Below, one piece after another: positions 16,932 to 24,251 of a DNA stretch of 37,646 nucleotides (the first letter of the stretch is position 1; every line of letters begins with the position of its first letter). Origin of the DNA: Comamonadaceae bacterium (GTDB lineage: Bacteria > Pseudomonadota > Gammaproteobacteria > Burkholderiales > Burkholderiaceae_C); contig QZKF01000044.1 in the NCBI GenBank assembly GCA_003599455.1, forward strand, positions 1 to 37,646, read 5' to 3'. Under the pieces are notes generated by a model. The model was not told the origin of the DNA. It saw only the letters and a list, made by a program, of their open reading frames with translations, and did not search any database. A program made the translations under genes and the position numbers.

Positions 16932-18056
16932 TCAGAAGCGATGGCGCATGCCCAGCGCAAGCATGTTGCCCCGCGCGGAAACAGCCCTGCCGGGTGCCGG
17001 CAAGGTGTTGGTGACTGTCCTGTCCAGCGTGTAGGCAGCGTAGAGATCGGTCCGCTTCGACAGGTAGTGGTCGTAACCCAGCGTGAACACTTTGCGTTCC
17101 AGGTTGCCTCCGCTCGCGGTCGCAGGGACCGGGCCCACGGCGTCACGGGTCTTCCGGTTCGCGTAGCCGATCAGGACACTGCCAGTGCCACCGACCGGGA
17201 TTGCAGCGCTCAGATCCCAGATCCTGTAAGTGACGTTCAAGCGCGCCGTCTCCGTGCCATTGTTCTTGATCTCGCCCAGGTGCGCGAACAGTTTGACAAG
17301 CTTGAAGTCGTACGAACCCGCGAGTTGCCAGGCCGTGGTGTCGTTTGGCGAGGTACCGTCCGCGAACGTGAGGGGGTTTTTCTTGACCTTTTGCCACGCG
17401 AGCGAGGTGCTGAAATCGCCTTGCCGGTATTGCGCGCGGCCGCCCAGGTTGTTGCCGCCCTGGTTCTCCGAGGCCGAGCCCAAAAGGGCGAAGGAGAACC
17501 CCGACCAGTTCGGGCTGTCGTAAGCGATGCTGTTGGCCCAGCCGGTGCCGCCCGACAGCGGGCCGCCGGCGAACGTCACCAGCTGGATCGGTGACAGCGC
17601 CATCGAGTCGCCGAACGCGTTGGAGGTGATGGAATTGATGAACATCGGCGTCGTGATCAGCCCCATGCGCACACTGCCCCACGACTGGTTGCGCAGACCC
17701 AGGTACGACAGGCGGGAGAAGAAGGGATCCGCCCCGACGTTGACCGGCGGTCCGATGGCGTCGCTGCGGCCGGCGTTCCCCGTGTCCAGTCGAATGAAGC
17801 CAGACAACTCGAAGAAGGCGGACAGGCCATCCCCGAGGTCCTCGGAGCCTTGCAGGCTCCAACGGCTCGTCGTCATGCCTCCGTTGAGCAGGCCCTTGCG
17901 ATTGCCGTCGGCGGCCTTCACGCCGGTGCTCTCGCCCTTGCCGCTGAAGATGGCGGCGTCGGCCACGCCGTTGATGGTCACTGCCGGCTGAGCGCTGGCC
18001 GCGCCGCACGCCATGGCTGTGCCGGCCGTGATGAGGGCGTTCTTGAGAATGTTCAC
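16932..18056 (-). CDS. Gram-negative trimeric porin (Omp32-like)
   Basis: 374-residue outer-membrane porin. I chose the GTG start at 18056 because AAAGGAGA lies five bases upstream; the upstream in-frame ATG at 18095 has no such site. A signal peptide ends at ASAQ, followed by PAVTINGVADAAIF, the usual first strand of Burkholderiales porins (VTLYGxxDxG type). Internal markers are SRWSLQGSEDLGDGLSAFFELSGFI and the YLGLRNQSWGSVRMGL constriction region. The C-terminus MLALGMRHRF ends in Phe, as needed for Bam recognition. It stands in the catabolic operon between the FAH gene (49 bp upstream) and the binding lipoprotein gene, so it probably brings the operon's substrate across the outer membrane. 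Confidence 0.92.
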   Translation of the reverse strand: MNILKNALITAGTAMACGAASAQPAVTINGVADAAIFSGKGESTGVKAADGNRKGLLNGGMTTSRWSLQGSEDLGDGLSAFFELSGFIRLDTGNAGRSDAIGPPVNVGADPFFSRLSYLGLRNQSWGSVRMGLITTPMFINSITSNAFGDSMALSPIQLVTFAGGPLSGGTGWANSIAYDSPNWSGFSFALLGSASENQGGNNLGGRAQYRQGDFSTSLAWQKVKKNPLTFADGTSPNDTTAWQLAGSYDFKLVKLFAHLGEIKNNGTETARLNVTYRIWDLSAAIPVGGTGSVLIGYANRKTRDAVGPVPATASGGNLERKVFTLGYDHYLSKRTDLYAAYTLDRTVTNTLPAPGRAVSARGNMLALGMRHRF

Positions 18057-18105
18057 AGTTGTCTCCTTTGTTGTTGGCGGTAGTGGGTCGGTCAATGAGG
18101 GCGGG

Positions 18106-19059
18106 CTACACGATCCGTGTCTCCAGCTCGCCCAGCCCTTCGATGGACACCTTCAGCACGTCCCCGCGCTGGAGGAACACGCCCGACTCCGTGCCGGTGC
18201 CCGCGGGCGTGCCGGTCAGGATCACGTCCCCGGGCAGCAGGTCGATGCGCGAACTGAGGTGCGCGATCTGGTCCGCCACGCCATACAGGTGATTGCGCGT
18301 GTTGGAGTCCTGCTTCAACTCCCCGTTGCGCCACAGGCGGATGTCCAGGTTCTCGGGCGACCCGACGAACTGCGCCGGGGTGAACACGGGCCCCAGCGGG
18401 CAGGAGCCGTTGAAGCACTTGTGACCGACCCAGTCGAAGCGGAACGGCGAAGTCGGGTCAACGCGCGTGCGCACGCCGAGGTCGCGCGCGGAAAGGTCGT
18501 TGGCGCACATGTAGCCTGCGACATGCTCCAACGCGTGATCGACGCTGACGGCCCGAGCGCGCCGGCCGATCACGACGGCCAGTTCGGCTTCCCAGTCGAG
18601 ACGCTCCGCGTTCGCGGGGGCGATGACCTCGCCGCGATGTCCTGCCAGGGTCGCCGGCCCCGCCTTCAGAAAATGCCAGGGCGGAATCCCTTGCGCTTTG
18701 GGATCTAGGACCACCTTCTGATTCAGCGCGCGTCCCATGGCCTCCACATGGTCGCGGTAGTTGGCGCCAGCAGCGTAGATCGCACCGGGTCGCACCAGGG
18801 GAGAGCGAAACACCAGTTTCTCGGCGTCAAGCGTCTCGCCCGCAAAGCGGTCGCGGTTCGCTTCGACATCGGCCACCAGTGCATCCAGCTGGAGTGCCGT
18901 GGCGTGCCATCGGGCCACGATATCGTCGACGCCGACGCCTGTGAGTTCCTTGTGGCCGGTGATGCCCGCCAGGCGGGCGAGGTCGAACCAGTCGGAGCCG
19001 AGGGTGAGGCCGGCGCGCGAGAGCCCCTCGGTGTCGTATGTGAACAGTTGGTATTTCAT
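18106..19059 (-). CDS. Fumarylacetoacetate hydrolase (FAH) family protein
   Basis: 317-residue FAH-fold enzyme; relatives hydrolyse, isomerise or decarboxylate ring-cleavage products. The metal site is visible as E157 and E159 (LDWEAELAVVIG) with D188 (CANDLSARD). The end signature GDVILTGTPAGTG lies near 277-289 and YAAGANYRDHVEAMG near 95-109. I chose the ATG at 19059; the open frame begins at a GTG at 19110, but that extension crosses a hairpin and lacks family similarity. No strong ribosome site is seen. A 105-bp gap with a hairpin separates it from the VOC gene upstream. Next to a VOC protein and a redox partner, a role after aromatic ring cleavage is likely, but the substrate is unknown. 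Confidence 0.9.
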   Translation of the reverse strand: MKYQLFTYDTEGLSRAGLTLGSDWFDLARLAGITGHKELTGVGVDDIVARWHATALQLDALVADVEANRDRFAGETLDAEKLVFRSPLVRPGAIYAAGANYRDHVEAMGRALNQKVVLDPKAQGIPPWHFLKAGPATLAGHRGEVIAPANAERLDWEAELAVVIGRRARAVSVDHALEHVAGYMCANDLSARDLGVRTRVDPTSPFRFDWVGHKCFNGSCPLGPVFTPAQFVGSPENLDIRLWRNGELKQDSNTRNHLYGVADQIAHLSSRIDLLPGDVILTGTPAGTGTESGVFLQRGDVLKVSIEGLGELETRIV

Positions 19060-19099
19060 GTCGTGCGTTCTGAATGAGCAGGATTTGGGCAAAGCGCTG

Positions 19100-19136
19100 C
19101 CCTGACCCACCGCGAATGCGGTGAGTTCTGTCAGGG
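19100..19136 (-). other. Two-part hairpin between the VOC and FAH genes
   Basis: An outer stem CCCTGAC/GTCAGGG encloses an inner perfect stem CACCGC/GCGGTG with loop GAAT. It is in the 105-bp gap and ends about 40 nt upstream of the FAH start. It may give unequal expression of the two halves of the operon. Confidence 0.4.
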
Positions 19137-19164
19137 GAGCGGGTGGTCAGGCGGGGCGCGGGCT

Positions 19165-19683
19165 CTACGGGACTGGGTCTTCGCCCGCCGATCGGACTTC
19201 GTTCGCCAGGACCGAGCCTTGGTATCGGTCGCCGAAGTCGAACATGTCGTCGTGCTGAACCCCGTCGTAGAACTGGAACTCCCACCAGTTGTGGTCGAAG
19301 TCTTCCAGGTAGAACCCGTACACGCCGTGGCGCTTGACGGCGTCGAAGATCTTGCGGATACCGTACTTGTCCTTCAACTCGTGCGCGGCGCGCCAGACGC
19401 GGTCCACCTCATCGGCCGAAGAGAGGTCGAACCCCCAGTGGTTGTCGATGGATGCGGGCTGCAGCTCGTCACCGGCTTCGATGCACACGACGTGAAATCG
19501 AATGCCGCAACGCAGGGCCATCGAGGCACTGGAATGGCGCACGCACTGCAAGCCCAGGAAGTTCTCGTAGAACGGCCGTGACCGCGCGAAGCTGTAGCAC
19601 TGCAGCGTGCCGTGCGACAGGTACTCGGGGTTCACCACCGAGGCGGGGTTTCTCCACTCGACGAGTGCGTCCGTGATCCTCAT
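19165..19683 (-). CDS. VOC-superfamily protein (glyoxalase/extradiol-dioxygenase fold)
   Basis: 172-residue, single-module vicinal-oxygen-chelate protein. Likely metal ligands are H24 (YLSHGTLQCY), H82 (DNHWGFDL) and E135 (HNWWEFQFYDG), the His-His-Glu set of this superfamily. The segment RSRPFYENFLGLQCVRHSSASMALRCG is the usual helix and strand following the first ligand. It is short compared with two-domain extradiol dioxygenases (about 290 residues), so it might be a lyase, isomerase or small dioxygenase. Its ATG overlaps the stop of the reductase gene (ATGA), so translation of the two is coupled. That coupling suggests they act on the same pathway. Family firm; reaction unknown. Confidence 0.88.
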   Translation of the reverse strand: MRITDALVEWRNPASVVNPEYLSHGTLQCYSFARSRPFYENFLGLQCVRHSSASMALRCGIRFHVVCIEAGDELQPASIDNHWGFDLSSADEVDRVWRAAHELKDKYGIRKIFDAVKRHGVYGFYLEDFDHNWWEFQFYDGVQHDDMFDFGDRYQGSVLANEVRSAGEDPVP

Positions 19684-20723
19684 GCGATGGCTCCTTCGGC
19701 GATGTGGCGCTCGCGCTCGGTGATGAATGCATCGGAATGGAAGGCAGTCTCCAGGAGACCGCCGTCCTCAACAAGACGCTCGCGTGCCGACGCAACCATC
19801 GCCGGCGCGCCGCATGCGTAGACCTCGAACTTGCGCAGATCCGGATGGTCCTTGAGCGCGGCGTCCTGGACATGGCCGGTGCGCCCGGTCCAACTTCCGT
19901 CCCGCGGCGGGCGCGACAGCACCGGTACATAGCTGGCGCCCGCCTGCCCGGCCAGTTGCCGGAAGGCCTGATCGAAGTAGAGATCCTCCTCCTGGCGCGC
20001 ACCCCAATAGACGGAGACCTCGCGGCGTATGCGATGGCGCGCCATGTATCCCAGGATCGAGGCGACGGGGGCGATGCCCGTGCCCGTCGCGAGGAAAATC
20101 ACGCGAGCCTCTGTCTCTTCGCGCAGGTAGAAGGTGCCCAGCGGACCGCGGATGTTCATGATTTCACCTTCCTTCAGGGAGCCGAACACCCGATCCGTGA
20201 ACAAGCCCCCGGGCAAGTGCCGCAAGTGAAGTTCCAGGTTGATCACGCCCTCCGGCGAGGGCACGCTGGCGACCGAGTAGCTCCGGGTGACGCCTCCCGG
20301 CAGGATGAATTCGATGTACTGGCCGGCCGCGAACATCAGGTTCTCGTTCAAGGGCAGCCGCAGTTCCACAATGGCCACGTCCGGGGCTGGCCGGCGGATG
20401 CGCTTGATCCGGCACGGCATCGTGCGCGGCCTGGTCAGGTGCAGGACCAGTTCCTGAACCTGGATGACAACGTCGGACAGCGGCTTTGCGCAGCACAGAA
20501 AGGTGTAGCCGGCCGCTTTTCGAGCCTCCGTGAGGTAGGCGGGATGCGCCGCGCCATGGTCGACCTTGCCCTGGACAACGCGCGCCAGGCAACTGCCGCA
20601 GTTGCCGGCGCGGCAGCTGTGCGGCAGGTTCACGCCGGCATCCAGGCCCGCGTCGAGGACTCTCGAACCCGAGGCGCACTCGTAGGTCTTCCCGCTGGGG
20701 GACAGGGTGATCTGGAAGTTCAT
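19680..20723 (-). CDS. Ferredoxin-NAD(P)H reductase component of an oxygenase-type system ([2Fe-2S]/FAD)
   Basis: 347-residue electron-transfer protein. The N-terminal plant-type ferredoxin domain has C37, C42, C45 and C77 (SCRAGNCGSC, then FLCCAKPL). The FAD domain carries RSYSVASVP at 147-155, the NAD(P) domain carries GTGIAPVASIL at 214-224 and CGAPAMV at 304-310, and the protein ends after FHSDAF with a short tail. This layout is that of reductases serving phenol, benzoate, terephthalate or related oxygenases (and of the AscD/RfbI sugar dehydrase reductases). No oxygenase alpha or beta subunit lies in this operon, so the electron acceptor must be encoded elsewhere or be unusual. It is flanked 10 bp upstream by the Bug receptor gene and overlaps the VOC gene. 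Confidence 0.92.
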   Translation of the reverse strand: MNFQITLSPSGKTYECASGSRVLDAGLDAGVNLPHSCRAGNCGSCLARVVQGKVDHGAAHPAYLTEARKAAGYTFLCCAKPLSDVVIQVQELVLHLTRPRTMPCRIKRIRRPAPDVAIVELRLPLNENLMFAAGQYIEFILPGGVTRSYSVASVPSPEGVINLELHLRHLPGGLFTDRVFGSLKEGEIMNIRGPLGTFYLREETEARVIFLATGTGIAPVASILGYMARHRIRREVSVYWGARQEEDLYFDQAFRQLAGQAGASYVPVLSRPPRDGSWTGRTGHVQDAALKDHPDLRKFEVYACGAPAMVASARERLVEDGGLLETAFHSDAFITERERHIAEGAIA

Positions 20724-20733
20724 GGTCGGTGTG

Positions 20734-21732
20734 TCATTCAGTCTTCATGCCGATCCGCTTGATGAGGTCCGCATAGAACTTGTCGTCCTGCTTGATCAGC
20801 TGGGCGAATTCAGCAGGTGTGCTTCCGGCCGGCGAGTAGCCCGCGGCCACATAGCGCTCGGTGATTTCAGGCGAAGCGAGTGCGCGGCGCACTTCCTCGT
20901 TGACACGCCGCAGTACGTCGGCAGGAGCGCCTTTGAGCGCGACCAGGCCAACCCAGGATTGCACGACGAGTTCCTTGGGGCCACCGGATTCCTCCGCCGT
21001 CGGGACATCGGGTTCCACGCGCGAGCGCGTCGGCTGGGCAATCGCGAGCAGCCGCAGCTTGCCTCCCTTCACGAGGGGTGCGAGCGAACCCAGCGTACCG
21101 ATCGTGAAATCGACTTCGCCGGTCATCACCGAGGTCATGAGCTGAGCGTCCTTGTACGGGATCGCCAGCATCTTTGTCCCCGTCAGGTGCTCCAGCAGTG
21201 CGCCCCCCAAGTGCGGCGGGCTGCCGATGTAGGGGACCGAGTACATGAGGCGCCCCGGATCCGCCTTGGCTTGCGCCACCATCTGCGCAAGAGACCTGAA
21301 CGGGCTCCCCGCAGCCACGGCGATGTAAAACGGTGCCCGGTACGTGGTGGAGACCGGCTCCAGAAAGGCGTCCACCTTGTAGGTGGGAGAAGAGAACAAG
21401 TGGGGATTGATCGTGAGGTGTGCGTTGCTCACGAAGAGGAGCGTGTATCCGTCCGCTGGTGCCTGTTTCAATGCGTTGATCGCAACAAGCCCGTTGCCGC
21501 CCGGTCGCGCATCCACCACCACCGGCTGGCCCGTCTGGCTCGAGAGCTTCTCGGCCAGCATGCGCACCGTGCCGTCGGGTCCGAGGCCTGCGCCGTAGGC
21601 CGAGATGATGCGGATCGGTTTTGAGGTCGCGCCCTGCGCCAGAGCGCGCCCCGCTGCACCAGCGATCAGCGCAAGCCCGCCGAGGTGCCTCAGGGCATCC
21701 CGGCGCATGAACGATGTGTTTGTCTTGATCAT
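20734..21732 (-). CDS. Bug-family (tripartite tricarboxylate transporter) substrate-binding protein
   Basis: 332-residue periplasmic receptor. The signal sequence has a twin-arginine-like MRRDALRHLGGLAL and ends near ALAQG. Family features are PIRIISAYGAGLGPDGTVRMLAEKLSSQTGQPVVVDARPGGNGLVAINALKQAPADGYTLL near residues 39-98, FTIGTLGSLAPLVKGGKLRLLAIA, and a C-terminal EFAQLIKQDDKFYADLIKRIGMK. Such proteins, very numerous in Burkholderiales, bind carboxylic acids including terephthalate (TphC). No TctA/TctB membrane genes are nearby. An AGGAG lies seven bases before the ATG. It is the first gene of the seven-gene minus-strand block and is divergent from the LysR gene, so it is the probable main target of that regulator. 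Confidence 0.92.
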   Translation of the reverse strand: MIKTNTSFMRRDALRHLGGLALIAGAAGRALAQGATSKPIRIISAYGAGLGPDGTVRMLAEKLSSQTGQPVVVDARPGGNGLVAINALKQAPADGYTLLFVSNAHLTINPHLFSSPTYKVDAFLEPVSTTYRAPFYIAVAAGSPFRSLAQMVAQAKADPGRLMYSVPYIGSPPHLGGALLEHLTGTKMLAIPYKDAQLMTSVMTGEVDFTIGTLGSLAPLVKGGKLRLLAIAQPTRSRVEPDVPTAEESGGPKELVVQSWVGLVALKGAPADVLRRVNEEVRRALASPEITERYVAAGYSPAGSTPAEFAQLIKQDDKFYADLIKRIGMKTE

Positions 21733-21888
21733 CTTGTGTCTCCTGTCGATGGCAGTGAGCGTCTGCCGGATGGGTTGTTGGGATGGATTCTTCCGCTATG
21801 CATCCACTTGCACAAGACTGGCAAAATGGAAATCCATGTTCCACTGGATGAACAACCGAAATGCTTTTCCGGAGACCAGCTAGACCTC
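21733..21888. promoter_or_regulatory. Divergent control region of the catabolic operon with candidate LysR sites
   Basis: This 156-bp gap separates the Bug gene from its divergent LysR gene. Interrupted inverted repeats are TTGC-N9-GCAA (21808-21824) and ATCCA-N8-TGGAT (21832-21849), both with the symmetry expected for LysR-type operators. Which of them is used cannot be decided by eye. Confidence 0.4.
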
Positions 21889-22782
21889 ATGAAGCCTGAC
21901 TTGCTGCGTGGTATCGCGGTGTTCACCGAGGTGGCACGACTGAAGAGCGTCTCGCGCGCGGCGGCGGCATTGGAAATGCCAAAGTCGACGGTGTCGCGGC
22001 GCGTCTCCATGCTGGAGGCCGAAGTGGGCTTGCGCCTTCTGAAGCGTACGACCAAGAAGATCGAACTGACTGACGAAGGCCTGGCGTACTTCGCGCAATG
22101 CCAGCAGATCCTGGAGGCCGTGGAGAACGCACACGAGGGGTTGCTGGGCAGCCGCATTGAGCCCAGCGGTCATCTGCGCGTTGCGATGACGCCCGACTTT
22201 GCGTTGAGATTGGTCAAGACCCTGCCGGCGTTTCGGGCGCGGCATCCGAGGATGCTGCTCGAGTTCGACCTCACGGCACGCCGCGTCGACCCGCTCAGCG
22301 AGCAATGCGACATCGCCATCCACGTCGGCCAACTTGCCGACTCGGGCCTCACCGCATACAAGCTGACCGACGTGGTGTTGCAGCTCTATGCAGCGCCTTC
22401 CTACCTGGCCGGCCGGGGACCCATCGCCACGCCCCACGATTTGTCTGAGCACGCGTGCATCGTGGCGCGCCCGCACGCTGGCGAGGCGCTGGCCACGTGG
22501 GACCTGCATCGCGGCCGCGAGCGGCTTCTGGTGAAGGTCGAAAGCGGGCTTGTTCTCAACAGCATCGGCGTCATCCAGCGGCTTGCGATCGCTGGGGCAG
22601 GCATTGCGCTTCTTCCGGAAGACCTGTGCCGCGACGAAGTGGCCGCCGGCCGGCTCGCCCTTGTGCTTGACGGCTGGCGCTCGACGGCACTTCCGATACA
22701 CGCCCTCACGGCCACGCGGTTTCTGCCTGCAAGGACGCGCGTGTTTCTGGACTATCTGCGCGACGCGCTTGGACAGGTTTGA
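21889..22782 (+). CDS. LysR-family regulator of the catabolic block
   Basis: 297-residue LysR-type regulator. The helix-turn-helix is in residues about 1-60 (FTEVARLKSVSRAAAALEMPKSTVSRRVSMLEAEVGLRLLKRTTKKIELTDEG), followed by the effector domain starting EPSGHLRVAMTPDFALRLV. I chose the ATG at 21889 because it gives the family length and the normal start (MKPDLLRGIAVFTEVA). The open frame extends upstream to 21685 without similarity, and an ATG at 21826 is also in frame. GGAG lies 14 bases before the chosen ATG, a long spacing. It is transcribed away from the Bug gene, so control of the catabolic genes is the natural reading. Confidence 0.9.
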   Translation: MKPDLLRGIAVFTEVARLKSVSRAAAALEMPKSTVSRRVSMLEAEVGLRLLKRTTKKIELTDEGLAYFAQCQQILEAVENAHEGLLGSRIEPSGHLRVAMTPDFALRLVKTLPAFRARHPRMLLEFDLTARRVDPLSEQCDIAIHVGQLADSGLTAYKLTDVVLQLYAAPSYLAGRGPIATPHDLSEHACIVARPHAGEALATWDLHRGRERLLVKVESGLVLNSIGVIQRLAIAGAGIALLPEDLCRDEVAAGRLALVLDGWRSTALPIHALTATRFLPARTRVFLDYLRDALGQV

Positions 22783-22833
22783 AGAGAAGCCCCCGTCGAG
22801 CGTTTCGTCGCCATCCTTGACAGGGGTCACACC

Positions 22834-22962
22834 CACGGCCGGGCCGATGTCGGTGCCTGGCAGGCGCGCACCGTCGACCTTCAGCGTCGCCATCCTGTGC
22901 GCCATCGCTGCGATGAAGCGGTCGTGGATGCGCCCGGTCACGATCACGCGCGACGACGCTGT
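22834..22962 (-). pseudogene. Aldehyde dehydrogenase fragment
   Basis: The minus strand encodes about 43 residues starting TASSRVIVTGRIHDRFIAAM, continuing through a KVDGARLPGTDIGPAV ending. This is the stretch just after the catalytic Cys of NAD-dependent aldehyde dehydrogenases (GQRCTASSR... IGPVV). The Cys position itself reads Leu (RQLTASS), and no ALDH similarity is seen before or after. It lies in the 231-bp gap between the LysR gene and the DUF1223 gene, and is best read as debris of a lost ALDH gene at the edge of the catabolic block. Confidence 0.65.
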
Positions 22963-23013
22963 AAGTTGGCGGCCGCGGCGCCGACCAACCGCCATCACCC
23001 CCAGGAGATGGCC

Positions 23014-23757
23014 ATGCCCCGCAGCCCCCACCGACACGTCCTGCCACTCATCCCCGCCCTTGCCGGCGCCCTGCTCGCCACCGGCGCCGCGGCGCAAGTC
23101 TGCGAGCTGCGCGCCGGCTCCAGACCGCCCGCGGTGGTGGAGCTCTACACCTCGGAAGGCTGCAGCTCCTGCCCGCCGGCCGACCGCTGGCTCTCCACCC
23201 TCAAGGCGCAGGACGGCGTGCTGGCCCTGTCGTTCCACGTCAACTACTGGAACCACCTGGGCTGGCGCGACCCCTTCGCCACCCCCGAGACCACCGCGCG
23301 CCAGTACCGCCTGAAGGAAGCCCTGGGCGGCAAATACGTCTACACGCCGCAGGTGGTGCTCAACGGCAAGGACCACCGCGACTGGAGCGGCCAGACGGCG
23401 CGCGAGCTCACGCCGCTGCCGGCCGCCGCCGCACCCGGCCTGCGCCTGAGCCGCCAGGGCAACCAGGTCACCGCGCAGGTCGCCGCCAGCGCCGCACCGG
23501 CCATGCTTGCGGGCTACTGGGCGGTGCTGCAGGACGGGCTGGTGAGCAAGGTCACGCGCGGCGAGAACGCCGGCGAGAACCTGAAACACGACCACGTGGT
23601 GAGCCTGTACCAGCCGGTCGAACCCTGGCCCGCCGGTCAGGCCCACACCACCCATCTCACGCTGCCGGCCGGGGGCAACCCGCGCGTGGCTTTCGTGGTC
23701 ACCCACCCCGGCCTGACCCGGCCCGTGCAGGCGCTGGTGCTGCAATGCCCCTCGTGA
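23014..23757 (+). CDS. DUF1223 exported thioredoxin-like protein
   Basis: 247-residue secreted protein. A signal peptide (PLIPALAGALLATGAAAQ) is followed by VVELYTSEGCSSCPPADRWLSTL with the Cys pair C50/C53, the hallmark of DUF1223. Further conserved parts are LSFHVNYWNHLGWRDPFATPETTARQ and YVYTPQVVLNGKDHRDWSG. The family has a thioredoxin-like fold and is periplasmic; its biochemical role is not established. I chose the second of two close ATGs (23014) because AGGAG lies six bases upstream, whereas the first (23008) abuts that site. It precedes the copper operon by 40 bp on the same strand and may be co-expressed with it. Confidence 0.9.
   Translation: MPRSPHRHVLPLIPALAGALLATGAAAQVCELRAGSRPPAVVELYTSEGCSSCPPADRWLSTLKAQDGVLALSFHVNYWNHLGWRDPFATPETTARQYRLKEALGGKYVYTPQVVLNGKDHRDWSGQTARELTPLPAAAAPGLRLSRQGNQVTAQVAASAAPAMLAGYWAVLQDGLVSKVTRGENAGENLKHDHVVSLYQPVEPWPAGQAHTTHLTLPAGGNPRVAFVVTHPGLTRPVQALVLQCPS
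23061..23080 (+). repeat. 20-bp direct repeat, right copy
   Basis: This is identical to 13733-13752. It falls in the signal-peptide codons of the DUF1223 gene (about residues 16-22), so this copy is constrained by coding. Confidence 0.7.
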
Positions 23758-23797
23758 CACGCGGAACCATTTCAACGGCGCCGTATCATTCAGTGCC

Positions 23798-24172
23798 ATG
23801 CGCCACCTCTTGCTCGCCCTCCTGATGGCCCTGCTGCCGATCCGCGGCTGGGTTGGCGACGCCATGGCGGTGGCCATGCTGGCGCCCCCGGCGCACAGCA
23901 TGGGCCCGGCGGCGATGGCCGACGCAGCGCCCTGCCCGGACCACGCCGCCCCGGCCAGCGCGGCCCTGCACGGCGAGGCCACGCCGGACATGCAGGCCGG
24001 CGCCGACACCGATCACTCCCACAGCAGTTGCGACGTGTGCAACGGCCCGGCCATGGCGCTGTCCGCGCCGGCCCTGCTCGCCCTGGCCCCCGTGCTCGGG
24101 CTGCACGTGCCACCGGCCGAGCATTTCGCCAGCTCCGAACCGCACCGGGGCATCAAACCGCCCATTTCCTGA
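23798..24172 (+). CDS. Small exported His/Cys-rich protein at the head of the copper operon (CopL/DUF2946-like)
   Basis: 124-residue protein. A hydrophobic N-terminal signal (LLLALLMALLPIRGWVGDAMA) is followed by a region rich in Met, His and Asp, with the metal-binding-looking TDHSHSSCDVCNGPAMA near residues 71-87 and an earlier PCPDH. It ends KPPIS, a tail I associate with small proteins that lead copper clusters in related bacteria. A role in sensing or binding copper in the periplasm is inferred from composition and position only. A 79-bp gap follows before the TolC-family gene. Confidence 0.75.
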   Translation: MRHLLLALLMALLPIRGWVGDAMAVAMLAPPAHSMGPAAMADAAPCPDHAAPASAALHGEATPDMQAGADTDHSHSSCDVCNGPAMALSAPALLALAPVLGLHVPPAEHFASSEPHRGIKPPIS

Positions 24173-24251
24173 GTTCACACACCCGAGGTGCGTCCGCCGC
24201 CGCCCGATGAGGGCCCACGCGGGCGCTGGTTTGTGTTCTCAGGAGATTCCC

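Noticed and set aside
18057..18095. Upstream ATG start for the porin (13 extra residues)
   Set aside because: It has no ribosome site and would place Pro/Thr/Glu-rich residues before the signal peptide. The GTG at 18056 has AAAGGAGA at correct spacing.
13733..23080. Reading the 20-bp repeat as a classical target-site duplication or phage/island att site
   Set aside because: No integrase, transposase or tRNA is adjacent, and the left flank of the left copy does not continue the DUF1223 coding sequence as a duplication of the target would require. It is kept only as a possible recombination mark.
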